DNA from: Photobacterium sp. CCB-ST2H9
GTDB taxonomy: Bacteria; Pseudomonadota; Gammaproteobacteria; Enterobacterales; Vibrionaceae
Direction: 5' to 3'
DNA: 64,000 nt
Assembly (NCBI RefSeq): GCF_023151555.2
Contig: NZ_CP100426.1
Location: forward strand, 1,426,001-1,490,000
The notes beneath the pieces are model-generated. The model searched no databases. It was not told the DNA's origin and saw nothing but the letters and a program-made list of their open reading frames with translations. Shown piece by piece: positions 24,959-32,488 of this stretch (its first letter is position 1; every line of letters starts with the position of its first letter). A program made the position numbers and the translations under genes.

Positions 24959-25723
24959 TTATCCAGCCTTTCTCACGATGTTTGATTCAAGATGATTCGT
25001 CGCATATGAAATCGCATTTTGTGCGAGCTGAAATTCTTTTTGTTCAAGCCGTGCAGATTCAAAAACTGTAAATTCAACATCAACTGTCGTACAGACGGTT
25101 TCATTCTGGAAGAACTCAATTTTTACGGAATAAAAATCTCTGCCAGGTTTATTCGCATGCTCAATGATTGAGTATTTGATCTCAGTATCAACCGCAAAAA
25201 CAAAAGCCTGATAGCTTGTGTTCATTGAATTGATAACGAAATAGTGCGAAGACGGCAATTCATCACTGTAAAAGAATTTTTCTGTGACAGCGAGGAATGC
25301 TTGTCTGGCCGCTTCAATCAGAACCATGCCCTGGATATGGTAACCGGTGAGATGATCTTGCAGTAATTCACCTCTTTCATCCATCACCAGATTTAAATGG
25401 TAATGATATTCATCGACCCGCTCCGGAGAGGTGATCAAAATATTCTCTTTTTTATATTTATGGGTTTCCTTCCTTGATGCATAGCTGAACAGTTTATCTC
25501 TGCCATTCACTAAAAGGTGAGATCCGCCATGACGTTCAAACTTTGCGATCAGAAAGCTAATGGATTCCTCGGACAATCCTTGTCCAATTTGATAGTAGGA
25601 ATCCAGAAAGTTCCCTTTGTCAATGAACTCTATCATTTCACTATACGTAATGCATTGTGGGAATGCGTTATAGTTTGTTAATTTATCGCCAACGATAGTA
25701 AATAGAGTATTGATATTTTCCAT
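24959..25723 (-). CDS. AfsA-like hotdog-fold protein
   Basis: 254 residues. Residues 87-150 carry an AfsA-type pattern: HKYKKENILITSPERVDEY, then DHLTGYHIQGMVLIEAARQA at 123-142, matching the H..GM.L.EA.RQA core of A-factor synthase hotdog domains. AfsA condenses a beta-ketoacyl-ACP with dihydroxyacetone phosphate in the first committed step of gamma-butyrolactone hormone synthesis in Streptomyces. Unlike Streptomyces AfsA, which has two hotdog repeats, only one clear repeat is seen here, preceded by about 85 residues of unrecognised sequence. The start follows AAGGGAAAAACA. It is the centre of a five-gene operon with exporter and phosphatase. An alternative is a thioesterase or dehydratase-like hotdog enzyme. 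Confidence 0.7.
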   Translation of the reverse strand: MENINTLFTIVGDKLTNYNAFPQCITYSEMIEFIDKGNFLDSYYQIGQGLSEESISFLIAKFERHGGSHLLVNGRDKLFSYASRKETHKYKKENILITSPERVDEYHYHLNLVMDERGELLQDHLTGYHIQGMVLIEAARQAFLAVTEKFFYSDELPSSHYFVINSMNTSYQAFVFAVDTEIKYSIIEHANKPGRDFYSVKIEFFQNETVCTTVDVEFTVFESARLEQKEFQLAQNAISYATNHLESNIVRKAG

Positions 25724-25748
25724 TGTTTTTCCCTTTCGATTTGAATTT

Positions 25749-26399
25749 CTATATTTGAGATTTTAACCAGCTGTCATGCAGCCATTTTTCTGTTTGTCTG
25801 CCGGCTTTAAAAAAGTCCCAGACAATGTCCCTTTCGAAAACCATCACTGAATTATCGTGTCCGACAATAACCCAGAAATATTTTCCATCATCAAGATTAC
25901 GGCATTTCACTTTCATGCCTGTGATGATAATTTTTTTGTTATCAATCATTACTTCTTCATCATGTGGCTTAATCCATTGAACTTTCATGTTTTGAAGTAA
26001 GTCTGGTGCATTTGATTCAAGAAAATTCATCGCAATATTCTTTGACTCATTTTCAGTTGGTAATGTGGTGTTCTCCAATTGATATAAACCAAGAATCCGG
26101 GCTAAGCCTTTTAGTTTCCCTCCTTTATCTGAAACAAATGTGATGTGTTCTCCACCCAGGATGAACGGGTTGTCTGTGTTGTCTTCATATCGGGTGACGG
26201 TAACCTCTGTGCCATCCATCGCGCCTGAAAATGTTTTTACCGGAGCATAATCTTCTTCAATCCAAGCCTGATAGTTTGTCATGGTTTTATATTCCTTTGT
26301 CTTCGAATTCAGTGTTTGTGTTGCTGCGCTTTGTGCCGGTATCAGTAATAACGCTAAGCCGAAACAGGCGAATGAAAAAACCGACGGGTTAGCTCGCAT
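25749..26399 (-). CDS. Secreted protein of unknown function in the AfsA-like operon
   Basis: 216 residues from ATG 26399, which overlaps the MFS gene stop by 11 bp; an upstream ATG at 26438 would place the signal peptide internally. A signal peptide (RANPSVFSFACFGLALLLIPAQSA) is followed by a soluble domain with no cysteine pair. Landmarks: GTEVTVTRYEDNTDNPFILGG, LKGLARILGLYQLEN, KYFWVIVGHDNSVMVFERD. I do not recognise the family. Its position between exporter and synthase suggests it handles the product or its transport in the periplasm, but that is guesswork. Confidence 0.6.
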   Translation of the reverse strand: MRANPSVFSFACFGLALLLIPAQSAATQTLNSKTKEYKTMTNYQAWIEEDYAPVKTFSGAMDGTEVTVTRYEDNTDNPFILGGEHITFVSDKGGKLKGLARILGLYQLENTTLPTENESKNIAMNFLESNAPDLLQNMKVQWIKPHDEEVMIDNKKIIITGMKVKCRNLDDGKYFWVIVGHDNSVMVFERDIVWDFFKAGRQTEKWLHDSWLKSQI

Positions 26400-27555
26400 A
26401 TCTACTTTTTTCCTTCCTGAAAATAGACAGCGGTACATTCAGTAATGCAGACAAAACTAAACATGCTGAAAAGTAGAGCACGCCTTTTTCTCCAAAGTGC
26501 ATCGGGATGACTGCGCCAATGCTTGCGCCAATGAAGAGTGTGAAAGTGTATAAAGATACGGCTAGTCCGCGGTTACTCGCGTCTGAAGTCTGGCTGACCA
26601 GGCTGATGACACTCGGGACGGCCGAAGCAATGGAAGAGACAAAAATTAAGTGCAGAATGATGAATACAACACTGTCCGAAGTTTGCATCTGCAGGAACAG
26701 CGTCAGAGAAGCTGTGATGACTGATATGAAAACGGTTGTCAGGGCACCAAGTCTGACGATGAAACGGCCAATCAGAAGCGGCATAAACATACACGGAATT
26801 GAATAGAGCCTTAAATCATTGACCTGCAGGTTCTCAAAAATAAAACCGCCGGCATGTTGGGACGTGAGTGTGGCATATAAGGTCACGAAACTGCCCAGCA
26901 AAACCAGTGCAACCAGATAGATCCGTAATAACCGGAGATTGGTGACGGTTCCGAAAAGAATATTGAAATACCCCTTGGCATTCACCTTGGGCGTGTTTTG
27001 GCTCTGTGAGCCAGGTAAGCGGCTGCAGGCAAGCAGGCTCAGAATATAGACGCTGGAAAGAAGCAGCATGACATTTTGCAGGGAGTCCTCAATCATTGCT
27101 GCGCCCAGAGTTTGTCCGACCAGTGCAGATAAAAGGAATGCAGAGCTTAACCAGGCAATCCCTTTCATGCGCATTTTCTCCGGAAAGGATTCCCCGATAA
27201 AGGCCAGGGCCACCGGCGGGAAAGAAGCGGCCATAAAACCCTGGATGATGCGCAATGTGAGCACCCATTCATATTGCTGACTTAAGGCAACAATGATGGT
27301 GGTGACGGATAATCCTGCCATCCCTGCAACCAGTACAGCCTTGCGACCGAAGCGGTCTGATAACGGTCCCCAGAAGAGAAAACCGCTGGCATAGGCGAAC
27401 CCAAAGCAACTGGTCAATAAGACAATTGATTCTGTTCTGGAATGAAAGACATCTGCGAGCAGCTGACTGACGGGGAGAAGGAGATACAGCTGTGAGACAA
27501 CTGCGATTGCGCTAACCACAAAGAGGATGAGGTAGTAATTGTATTTTGTATTCAT
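26389..27555 (-). CDS. MFS exporter, first gene of the AfsA-like operon
   Basis: 388 residues from ATG 27555 (AGGG 7 nt upstream; a further ATG at 27573 lies inside the operator repeat). About twelve helices, the MFS motif LSDRFGRKA near residue 70 and a second-half motif like that of DHA1 drug exporters. It is the promoter-proximal gene, and its 3' end overlaps the secreted-protein gene, which binds the whole set into one transcription unit of about 3.8 kb. Export of the AfsA-pathway product is the obvious hypothesis. Confidence 0.85.
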   Translation of the reverse strand: MNTKYNYYLILFVVSAIAVVSQLYLLLPVSQLLADVFHSRTESIVLLTSCFGFAYASGFLFWGPLSDRFGRKAVLVAGMAGLSVTTIIVALSQQYEWVLTLRIIQGFMAASFPPVALAFIGESFPEKMRMKGIAWLSSAFLLSALVGQTLGAAMIEDSLQNVMLLLSSVYILSLLACSRLPGSQSQNTPKVNAKGYFNILFGTVTNLRLLRIYLVALVLLGSFVTLYATLTSQHAGGFIFENLQVNDLRLYSIPCMFMPLLIGRFIVRLGALTTVFISVITASLTLFLQMQTSDSVVFIILHLIFVSSIASAVPSVISLVSQTSDASNRGLAVSLYTFTLFIGASIGAVIPMHFGEKGVLYFSACLVLSALLNVPLSIFRKEKSRYAS

Positions 27556-27570
27556 CGTGAACCCTAGCTT

Positions 27571-27625
27571 CATTAATTGTAACTTGACGACAATTAATGT
27601 AATTGCAGGTTTGTCATTATGTCAA
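27571..27625 (-). promoter_or_regulatory. Promoter and overlapping palindromic operator of the AfsA-like operon
   Basis: On the minus strand TTGACA (27620-27625) and TACATT (27596-27601) lie 18 bp apart. CATTAATTGT (27571-27580) and ACAATTAATG (27590-27599) form a perfect 10-bp inverted repeat with a 9-bp centre covering the -10 and the expected start. This is the classic position of a repressor operator, and the 29-bp dyad is of the size bound by TetR- or MarR-type dimers. Confidence 0.6.
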
Positions 27626-27686
27626 TAGTTTCATTGCATGTATGTGCTGTTCGCCGATTGTTACACTTTTACGTCTAATATCGATT

Positions 27687-27715
27687 TTGAGCATAAACAC
27701 CAATTGGTCTACTAT
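27687..27715 (+). promoter_or_regulatory. Promoter with spacer palindrome for the MerR-type gene
   Basis: TTGAGC (27687-27692) and TACTAT (27710-27715) are 17 bp apart, and the palindrome ACCAATTGGT (27699-27708) sits in the spacer. A second ACCAATT occurs at 27730. The transcript would have a leader of about 125 nt before the MerR gene. Confidence 0.45.
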
Positions 27716-27848
27716 AGAGCTCAAGTCGGACCAATTAGAGTCGTTGGTGTTATTGACTGAATATCTGATAAAGGTAGAAGTAATAATCTGCAACGAGTGC
27801 TTTTGGTAGATGCTATGACTAAATGGTGATAAGGGAAGTGAGCTGAGT

Positions 27849-28175
27849 ATGATCCTTGAAGACAGTCTTGGGGCAGAGAATCAATACCAACAATTTTTAA
27901 AGAAAGTGAAAGTCGGTATCCATGAAGCATCGGATATTACCGGTGTCCCAACCCGAAAGATTCGCTATTGGCAGGAGAAGGGGTATATCGAGACAACCTC
28001 AGGAAACAGTTCGACGCGTCAGTATGATCTGATTAATGTGAAAAAAATCATATTGATACAAGAGTTGATAGACGATGGTTATACGTTGGATGGGGCTGCG
28101 AACAAAGTCAACCAGCGCATCGATAAGTTAAAACGTATGTTTGATCTTGTGCTGCCAACATCAGAATCTGAGTAA
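27849..28175 (+). CDS. Small MerR-family regulator divergent from the AfsA-like operon
   Basis: 108 residues. A MerR winged HTH is clear: GIHEASDITGVPTRKIRYWQEKGYI followed by the second wing (STRQYDLINVKKIILIQELIDDGYTLDGA). A short coiled helix follows and there is no effector-binding domain, so it may be an obligate dimer that senses through a partner or acts constitutively. It is 293 bp from the divergent MFS gene and is the only regulator next to the operon. Confidence 0.85.
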   Translation: MILEDSLGAENQYQQFLKKVKVGIHEASDITGVPTRKIRYWQEKGYIETTSGNSSTRQYDLINVKKIILIQELIDDGYTLDGAANKVNQRIDKLKRMFDLVLPTSESE

Positions 28176-28300
28176 GGTAAAAAACGGACAGACTGAAGTC
28201 ATTTTCAGTCACCCGTTGTACGGAGACGGGGCACCAGCCAAAGCGAAATTCTACCTGGCCGTGTCGTCGTCTATGATTTTGTTTCAGAGGACTAAGGCTT

Positions 28301-28912
28301 ATGGGAGCACAAGTGAACCGCATTGCCGATCATGAACAGTATTATGATGAAAATTTCGGCAAACTATTGCTTTCATTGTCAGCGTTCAATGGGGTTGAGT
28401 TTGAGGATTGCGAGTTTCATGACTGTCACTTTTCAGAGTCGACCTTCAAAAATTGTAAATTTATTAACTGTCAGTTTTATCGGTGTAATCTGAGTCTGCT
28501 GAAGATACCGCAGACGCGTTTTTTTGGGGTCTCATTTGTTGAATGTAAATTAGTCGGTGTCGATTGGACGCAGGCAAATTGGCCAGCATTCAATATTGAC
28601 CATGAATTGAAATTTCGGAAATGTATTCTGAATGATGGTTCATTTTTTGGTCTGACCCTGAACGAGCTTGTTCTGGATGAATGCAAACTTCACGATGTTG
28701 ATTTCAGGGAAGGGGACTTCAAACATTCCTCAATGACGTATTGTGATTTCACGCATAGCCTGTTTATGCGAACGGATCTGCGCCGCGTCGATTTCACTGA
28801 ATCGACTCAATACAATATTCATGTGCTGGAGAACTCCGTTGAGGGTGCCAGGTTTTCCCGATTTGAAGCCTTGCATCTGCTTGAAAGTTTAGGTGTTGAA
28901 TTGGTGGACTGA
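28301..28912 (+). CDS. Pentapeptide-repeat protein
   Basis: 203 residues with many A/C-(D/N/E)-(L/F)-X-X repeats from residue 33 onward (CEFHD, CHFSE, CKFIN, CQFYR, CNLSL ... VDFRE, CDFTH, TDLRR, VDFTE), predicting a right-handed quadrilateral beta-helix. Length, a break in the middle and the C-terminal ALHLLESLGVELV resemble Qnr/MfpA-type DNA mimics that protect gyrase, but identity is too weak by eye to call it Qnr. The start has GAGGA upstream. It lies 125 bp after the MerR gene on the same strand. If the neighbouring operon makes a bioactive product, this could be a protective protein. Confidence 0.75.
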   Translation: MGAQVNRIADHEQYYDENFGKLLLSLSAFNGVEFEDCEFHDCHFSESTFKNCKFINCQFYRCNLSLLKIPQTRFFGVSFVECKLVGVDWTQANWPAFNIDHELKFRKCILNDGSFFGLTLNELVLDECKLHDVDFREGDFKHSSMTYCDFTHSLFMRTDLRRVDFTESTQYNIHVLENSVEGARFSRFEALHLLESLGVELVD

Positions 28913-29427
28913 GCTTTCAGTCTGTGATTTGAGTTATGGAAAATGAACCAGCACATGGTTCGTTCCTTTGCTATGCAATATGAGCCTGAATTCTTATCAA
29001 AAGCGTTTGTAAATAAATAGTGGGTTTATTTGGAACCATTGTTCTTTTTATTTCAATTTGTTACAAATTGAAACATCTATTAGGTTGATTTTATATTTAA
29101 TCTTATTTTTTTACACTCAGTGTAAATATATTTTTATGTTGGGGTGAGTATCAGGTTAAATTATTCGATTTTGTCTTCTTTTTGCATATTTATTGTTAAG
29201 TTTTTTTTGTTGCATGGTTTTGTTTGATGACGAGCAAATAATAAATTCAATTTGAATTTTATGATTGAATCTCAGGCAGTATTTATTAGTTAATTCGATG
29301 TTTCATTGCAGCGGATGATATCTGATTCAGGATGGCTGTCATGCTTCGGGAGCATGTAGTCATGTCCCGAAATTTTTAGCAATGTAAATTTTGAATTATG
29401 GAACCATTCAACAGGAAAAACAGAAAT
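28913..29427. promoter_or_regulatory. AT-rich 515-bp intergenic region with two perfect palindromes
   Basis: No gene is visible. TTTCAATTT/AAATTGAAA (29051-29059 with 29065-29073, 5-bp centre) and TTTACACT/AGTGTAAA (29110-29117 with 29119-29126, 1-bp centre) are perfect dyads about 40 bp apart in very AT-rich DNA. They are probably operators for the downstream carbonic anhydrase or the end of the AT-rich island. A possible attenuator at 29340-29377 is listed separately. Confidence 0.4.
29340..29377 (+). terminator. Possible attenuator before the carbonic anhydrase gene
   Basis: TCGGGAGCATG (29346-29356) pairs with CATGTCCCGA (29361-29370) with one bulge, followed by AATTTTT. An alternative hairpin, CATGCT/AGCATG (29340-29345 with 29351-29356), excludes it. 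The gene starts 50 nt later with no clear promoter between. Confidence 0.45.
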
Positions 29428-30171
29428 ATGCGAAAAGTTGTTCAGTTGATCAGTCTGTTCATTGGGCTGCAAAGTGTCTCCGTTGCACAGGCTGCGGAGC
29501 ATTCATGGGGATACGAAGGGGCAAATGGACCGGATCACTGGGCGACGCTCAGTGGCGATTTTGCAACATGCGCAACGGGGAAAAATCAGTCTCCGATTGA
29601 TCTGTCTGCAGTGGTTGTGGGCCAATTACCACCGCTCTCATTGCACTATCAGCCGGCGTCGGCAAGTGTTATTGATAATGGACATACAGTGCAGGTGAAT
29701 TATGCGCCGGGGAGTTATCTGACACTGGACGGCCAGCAGTTTGAGCTGAAGCAGTTTCATTTTCACACGCCGAGCGAGAACCATATCCGGGGGCAGTCTT
29801 TCCCGCTGGAAGGCCATTTTGTTCACGCGGATAAAAACGGCAATCTGGCAGTCATCGCTGTGATGTTTAAAGAAGGTGAAGCCAATCAAACGCTGGCTGA
29901 TATCTGGACACAAATGCCGACTGTAGCCGGGAAAGCCGTTTCTCTGAATCAAAAGGTGGATGCGCGACAGATGCTTCCGGCAAAACAGGATTATTACCGT
30001 TTCAGTGGTTCGCTGACGACTCCGCCGTGTACTGAAGGGGTTCGCTGGATTGTGCTCAAACAGCCTCAGACGGTTTCGGCAGATCAGATCCAGGCGTTAT
30101 ACCGGGTCCTGGGGCATAGTAATAACCGTCCGGTTCAGCCTGTAAATGGTCGGTTGGTTGTTTCATCCTGA
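29428..30171 (+). CDS. Periplasmic alpha-carbonic anhydrase
   Basis: This enzyme interconverts CO2 and bicarbonate. The signal peptide is residues 1-23 (ending AQA). Zinc ligands read as H111 and H113 (in FHFHTPSE) and H130 (in EGHFVH); the 2 and 17 spacing is that of bacterial alpha-class enzymes such as Neisseria CA. The NQSPIDL and LTTPPCTEGVRW signatures are present, and the two cysteines (in ATCATG and PPCTE) match the conserved disulfide. 247 residues from ATG 29428; an in-frame ATG at 29398 would add ten charged residues before the signal peptide. Confidence 0.93.
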   Translation: MRKVVQLISLFIGLQSVSVAQAAEHSWGYEGANGPDHWATLSGDFATCATGKNQSPIDLSAVVVGQLPPLSLHYQPASASVIDNGHTVQVNYAPGSYLTLDGQQFELKQFHFHTPSENHIRGQSFPLEGHFVHADKNGNLAVIAVMFKEGEANQTLADIWTQMPTVAGKAVSLNQKVDARQMLPAKQDYYRFSGSLTTPPCTEGVRWIVLKQPQTVSADQIQALYRVLGHSNNRPVQPVNGRLVVSS

Positions 30172-30434
30172 TGGATTGCCATCACCGCACCAGCAGAGCC
30201 TTATGTGCTGAAGGTGCGGATCTCTAAAGCATTTTGAACTGCTGGTGGGATTTCAAACGAGACTGAATGGCTTGGAACCGTGAAGTGACTCGAAAAAAAC
30301 ATTTCATTTGATAAAAGTCCTACCAGAAAATCATGAATATCAATTAGATTCTCAGCGCCGGGTTCACCTGTAAGTCAACGTCAGTAAAAGCCAATTTTTA
30401 TTTTCATTATTTATGAACGGGACTGCGAGTAACG

Positions 30435-30683
30435 ATGGCTACCTATCAGTTTTTTACCAGGAAAAAGTCTTATACCTGTCTTCAGATTGATGCGCCTGAT
30501 TATCGGGAAGGTGAATCTCAGCTGCTTGAACAAGGGTTTGAGAAAGAAAATTTCCTGATCACTGCCCCTGAAGTCGCTGAAGCGATTCAAAAGTACAGAG
30601 CCGTCGAGCAGTGCCGCCATAAACACCAATCCGGTGCATTTGATTTTATGTTCGACAAGATTGCCTTTTCATCTGAGCGCTGA
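30435..30683 (+). CDS. Small protein of unknown function, paralogue A
   Basis: 82 residues with no signal or membrane segment. It shares with the next gene the pattern F.(F/Y)T(R/K)....YT.L.(I/V)......E.E.QL.EQGFE.(E/D), then an ITAPEVAEAI helix; the two are clearly tandem duplicates. The N-terminal half looks like a short beta-beta-alpha unit. No known function. The 263 bp upstream (30172-30434) show no other gene. Confidence 0.6.
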   Translation: MATYQFFTRKKSYTCLQIDAPDYREGESQLLEQGFEKENFLITAPEVAEAIQKYRAVEQCRHKHQSGAFDFMFDKIAFSSER

Positions 30684-30779
30684 TCCATTTCATCGCTGGA
30701 CGACCAGATGATAAGAACATTTTTAATCCCATCGATATATCTGGTTCACCGTGGCTATCTGATGAAAAGGGCACACAGA

Positions 30780-31034
30780 ATGAAAACATTTCATTTTTAT
30801 ACAAAACATGAAGCTTATACGTTTCTTGATGTCAATTCAGAAACCTTTCACGAAGAAGAGAAACAATTATTTGAGCAAGGGTTTGAGTTAGATATCAAGA
30901 GTATTGATGCCGAGACTGCAAAGGAAGCGGTGGAAAAGTATGAGCAAGAAAACGACTTTAATTGCCAGGCAACCACAACGCTTGCCATGATTGAGGCGCT
31001 TACGATTCCGGTTGTACTTTCTGTTGATGATTGA
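30780..31034 (+). CDS. Small protein of unknown function, paralogue B
   Basis: 84 residues from ATG 30780 with AAGGG upstream; earlier in-frame ATGs at 30708 and 30762 give a non-homologous extension. FHFYTKHEAYTFLDV...EEEKQLFEQGFELDIKSIDAETAKEAVEKYEQEN aligns with paralogue A, while the last 20 residues differ. The final four codons and stop lie inside a perfect 36-bp tandem duplication (31021-31092), so the 3' end of the gene has been copied downstream. Confidence 0.62.
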   Translation: MKTFHFYTKHEAYTFLDVNSETFHEEEKQLFEQGFELDIKSIDAETAKEAVEKYEQENDFNCQATTTLAMIEALTIPVVLSVDD

Positions 31035-31092
31035 AAAACAAACGGAATCATTCTCACTGTTGATGATTGAAAAACAAACGGAATCATTCTCA
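31021..31092 (+). repeat. Perfect 36-bp tandem duplication at a gene 3' end
   Basis: 31021-31056 and 31057-31092 are identical over 36 bp, starting CTGTTGATGATTG and ending CATTCTCA. The first copy contains the last codons and the TGA of paralogue B; the second copy carries the same reading and stop out of use. Confidence 0.95.
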
Positions 31093-31118
31093 GCGCTCTA
31101 TCACGCTCAGTTCATTAC

Positions 31119-31144
31119 AATAACCGGCGATACCGCCGGTTATT
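31119..31144. terminator. Palindromic terminator between convergent genes
   Basis: AATAACCGGCG (31119-31129) and CGCCGGTTATT (31134-31144) form a perfect 11-bp stem with a 4-nt loop. T-runs are short on both strands. Confidence 0.6.
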
Positions 31145-31164
31145 GATATCGCCAGACAGGCAAA

Positions 31165-31647
31165 TTATTTGATGACCGCCTTGATGGCCGCTTCTGCACA
31201 AGCCGCATCCAAGTGCCCGCCCGGCGCACCACCGACACCGATCGCACCAACGACCTGGTTATTGACGTTAATCGGTAAACCACCCGCCAGCAGCAGCAGG
31301 TTGTCATCCATATCTTTCAGCGGCGCTAAGAGTGGTTTGTCATTCACCAGTTTCATCAGGTTCGCTGTCGGTTGCTTCAGGCTGACTGCAGTAAAGGCTT
31401 TTTTGCGCGAACTTTCGAGCGTATGCGGTCCCGCCTGATTCTGTCGCAACTGAGCTAAAACCCTTCCGGAACGGTCCACGACGGTTGCCGTCACTGCGTA
31501 ATTATCTTTTGCGCATTGCGCGACGGCAGACTTGGCGAGTTCGAAAGCTGCGTTTGAAGAAAGGTGGGTTTCTGCGACTGTCGTTGCTGCAGATGCTGAA
31601 GCAGCAAACACGGACAGTGCCAGGCATACGGGAGTCAGAGTTTTCAT
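31165..31647 (-). CDS. Secreted GlcG/HbpS-like (DUF336) protein
   Basis: 160 residues with a signal peptide (1-20, ending ASA). The mature domain matches the GlcG/HbpS fold: VTATVVDRSGRVLAQLRQNQAGPHTLESSRKKAFTA, then DDNLLLLAGGLPINVNNQVVGAIGVGGAPGGHLDAACAEAA. The loop GGLPI and GVGGAPGG are the family hallmarks. Streptomyces HbpS is a secreted haem-binding protein that modulates the sensor kinase SenS. Here the gene is divergent from a two-component system (163 bp), suggesting a similar accessory-sensor role or that it is a target of that system. Haem binding is not demonstrable from sequence. Confidence 0.8.
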   Translation of the reverse strand: MKTLTPVCLALSVFAASASAATTVAETHLSSNAAFELAKSAVAQCAKDNYAVTATVVDRSGRVLAQLRQNQAGPHTLESSRKKAFTAVSLKQPTANLMKLVNDKPLLAPLKDMDDNLLLLAGGLPINVNNQVVGAIGVGGAPGGHLDAACAEAAIKAVIK

Positions 31648-31717
31648 GTTCTATCCTTCTTTGGGATGGGAGATGGAAAGACTTTAACTTATCCTCAATT
31701 GCCACAGACTTGCCTGA

Positions 31718-31737
31718 AGATTACCAGATTGTAATCT
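31718..31737. promoter_or_regulatory. Inverted repeat in the DUF336 / two-component divergent promoter region
   Basis: AGATTAC (31718-31724) and GTAATCT (31731-31737) with a 6-bp centre, with a related GATAAT following. It sits midway between the divergent genes and could bind the adjacent OmpR-type regulator. Confidence 0.4.
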
Positions 31738-31810
31738 TTGATAATTTACCGTCATGTTAGTATCAAAACTGGCTTGGGTATATCGCAGCGGCATACAGAC
31801 AGGATAAGAG

Positions 31811-32488
31811 ATGCACATCTTAGTGGTCGAAGATGATCAGTCGATTCGGGAGTTCGTCCGTCACGGGCTGGAAGAACTGGATTTTCAGGTGACAGCCTGT
31901 GCAGATGGCAAACTGGGGTATCTGCTTGCCTGTCAGGAAGCTTTTGATTTGATCATTCTGGATCTGATGTTGCCCGGGATGGATGGCATGGAAGTGCTGC
32001 ACCGTTTACGGGGCGAAGGCCATCAGACCCCGGTGCTGATTTTAAGTGCCCGTCATTCAGTCGACGAGCGTGTGCTGGGGCTTCAGTCCGGTGCCGATGA
32101 TTATCTGGTCAAACCGTTTGCCTTTGCTGAACTCGCAGCCCGATGCCAGACGTTGCTCCGGCGCCAGTCGTCGGCAGCCAGTATTGAGTCGCTGTGTTAT
32201 CAGGGACTGACACTGGATCTGCTGACGCGGGAGGCAAGCCGCGATGGCCAGCGTATTGAACTGAAACCCAGAGAGTTTGCCCTCCTGAAATTACTGATGA
32301 CCCAGCCGGGCCGGGTGCTGTCGAAAACCATTATTCTGGAGCATGTGTGGGGATTTCAGTTTGATCCCCAGACAAATGTCGTGGATGTGCTGGTCTGCCG
32401 TCTTCGCAGCAAAATCGATAAAGGTTTTTCAGCGCCCTTACTCCACACCATTCGCGGGGTGGGTTATGTCCTCAGACATGAACGCTGA
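31811..32488 (+). CDS. OmpR-family response regulator
   Basis: 225 residues: a receiver domain with VVEDD at the N-terminus, phosphoacceptor D51 in ILDLMLPGMDG and lysine in LVKPF; then a winged-helix effector domain (LKPREFALLKLLM, NVVDVLVCRLRSKID, IRGVGYVL). It is closest in style to the QseB/PmrA/CusR group. The gene overlaps the kinase gene by 23 bp, so the pair is coupled. Its likely targets include its own operon and the divergent DUF336 gene. Confidence 0.9.
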   Translation: MHILVVEDDQSIREFVRHGLEELDFQVTACADGKLGYLLACQEAFDLIILDLMLPGMDGMEVLHRLRGEGHQTPVLILSARHSVDERVLGLQSGADDYLVKPFAFAELAARCQTLLRRQSSAASIESLCYQGLTLDLLTREASRDGQRIELKPREFALLKLLMTQPGRVLSKTIILEHVWGFQFDPQTNVVDVLVCRLRSKIDKGFSAPLLHTIRGVGYVLRHER

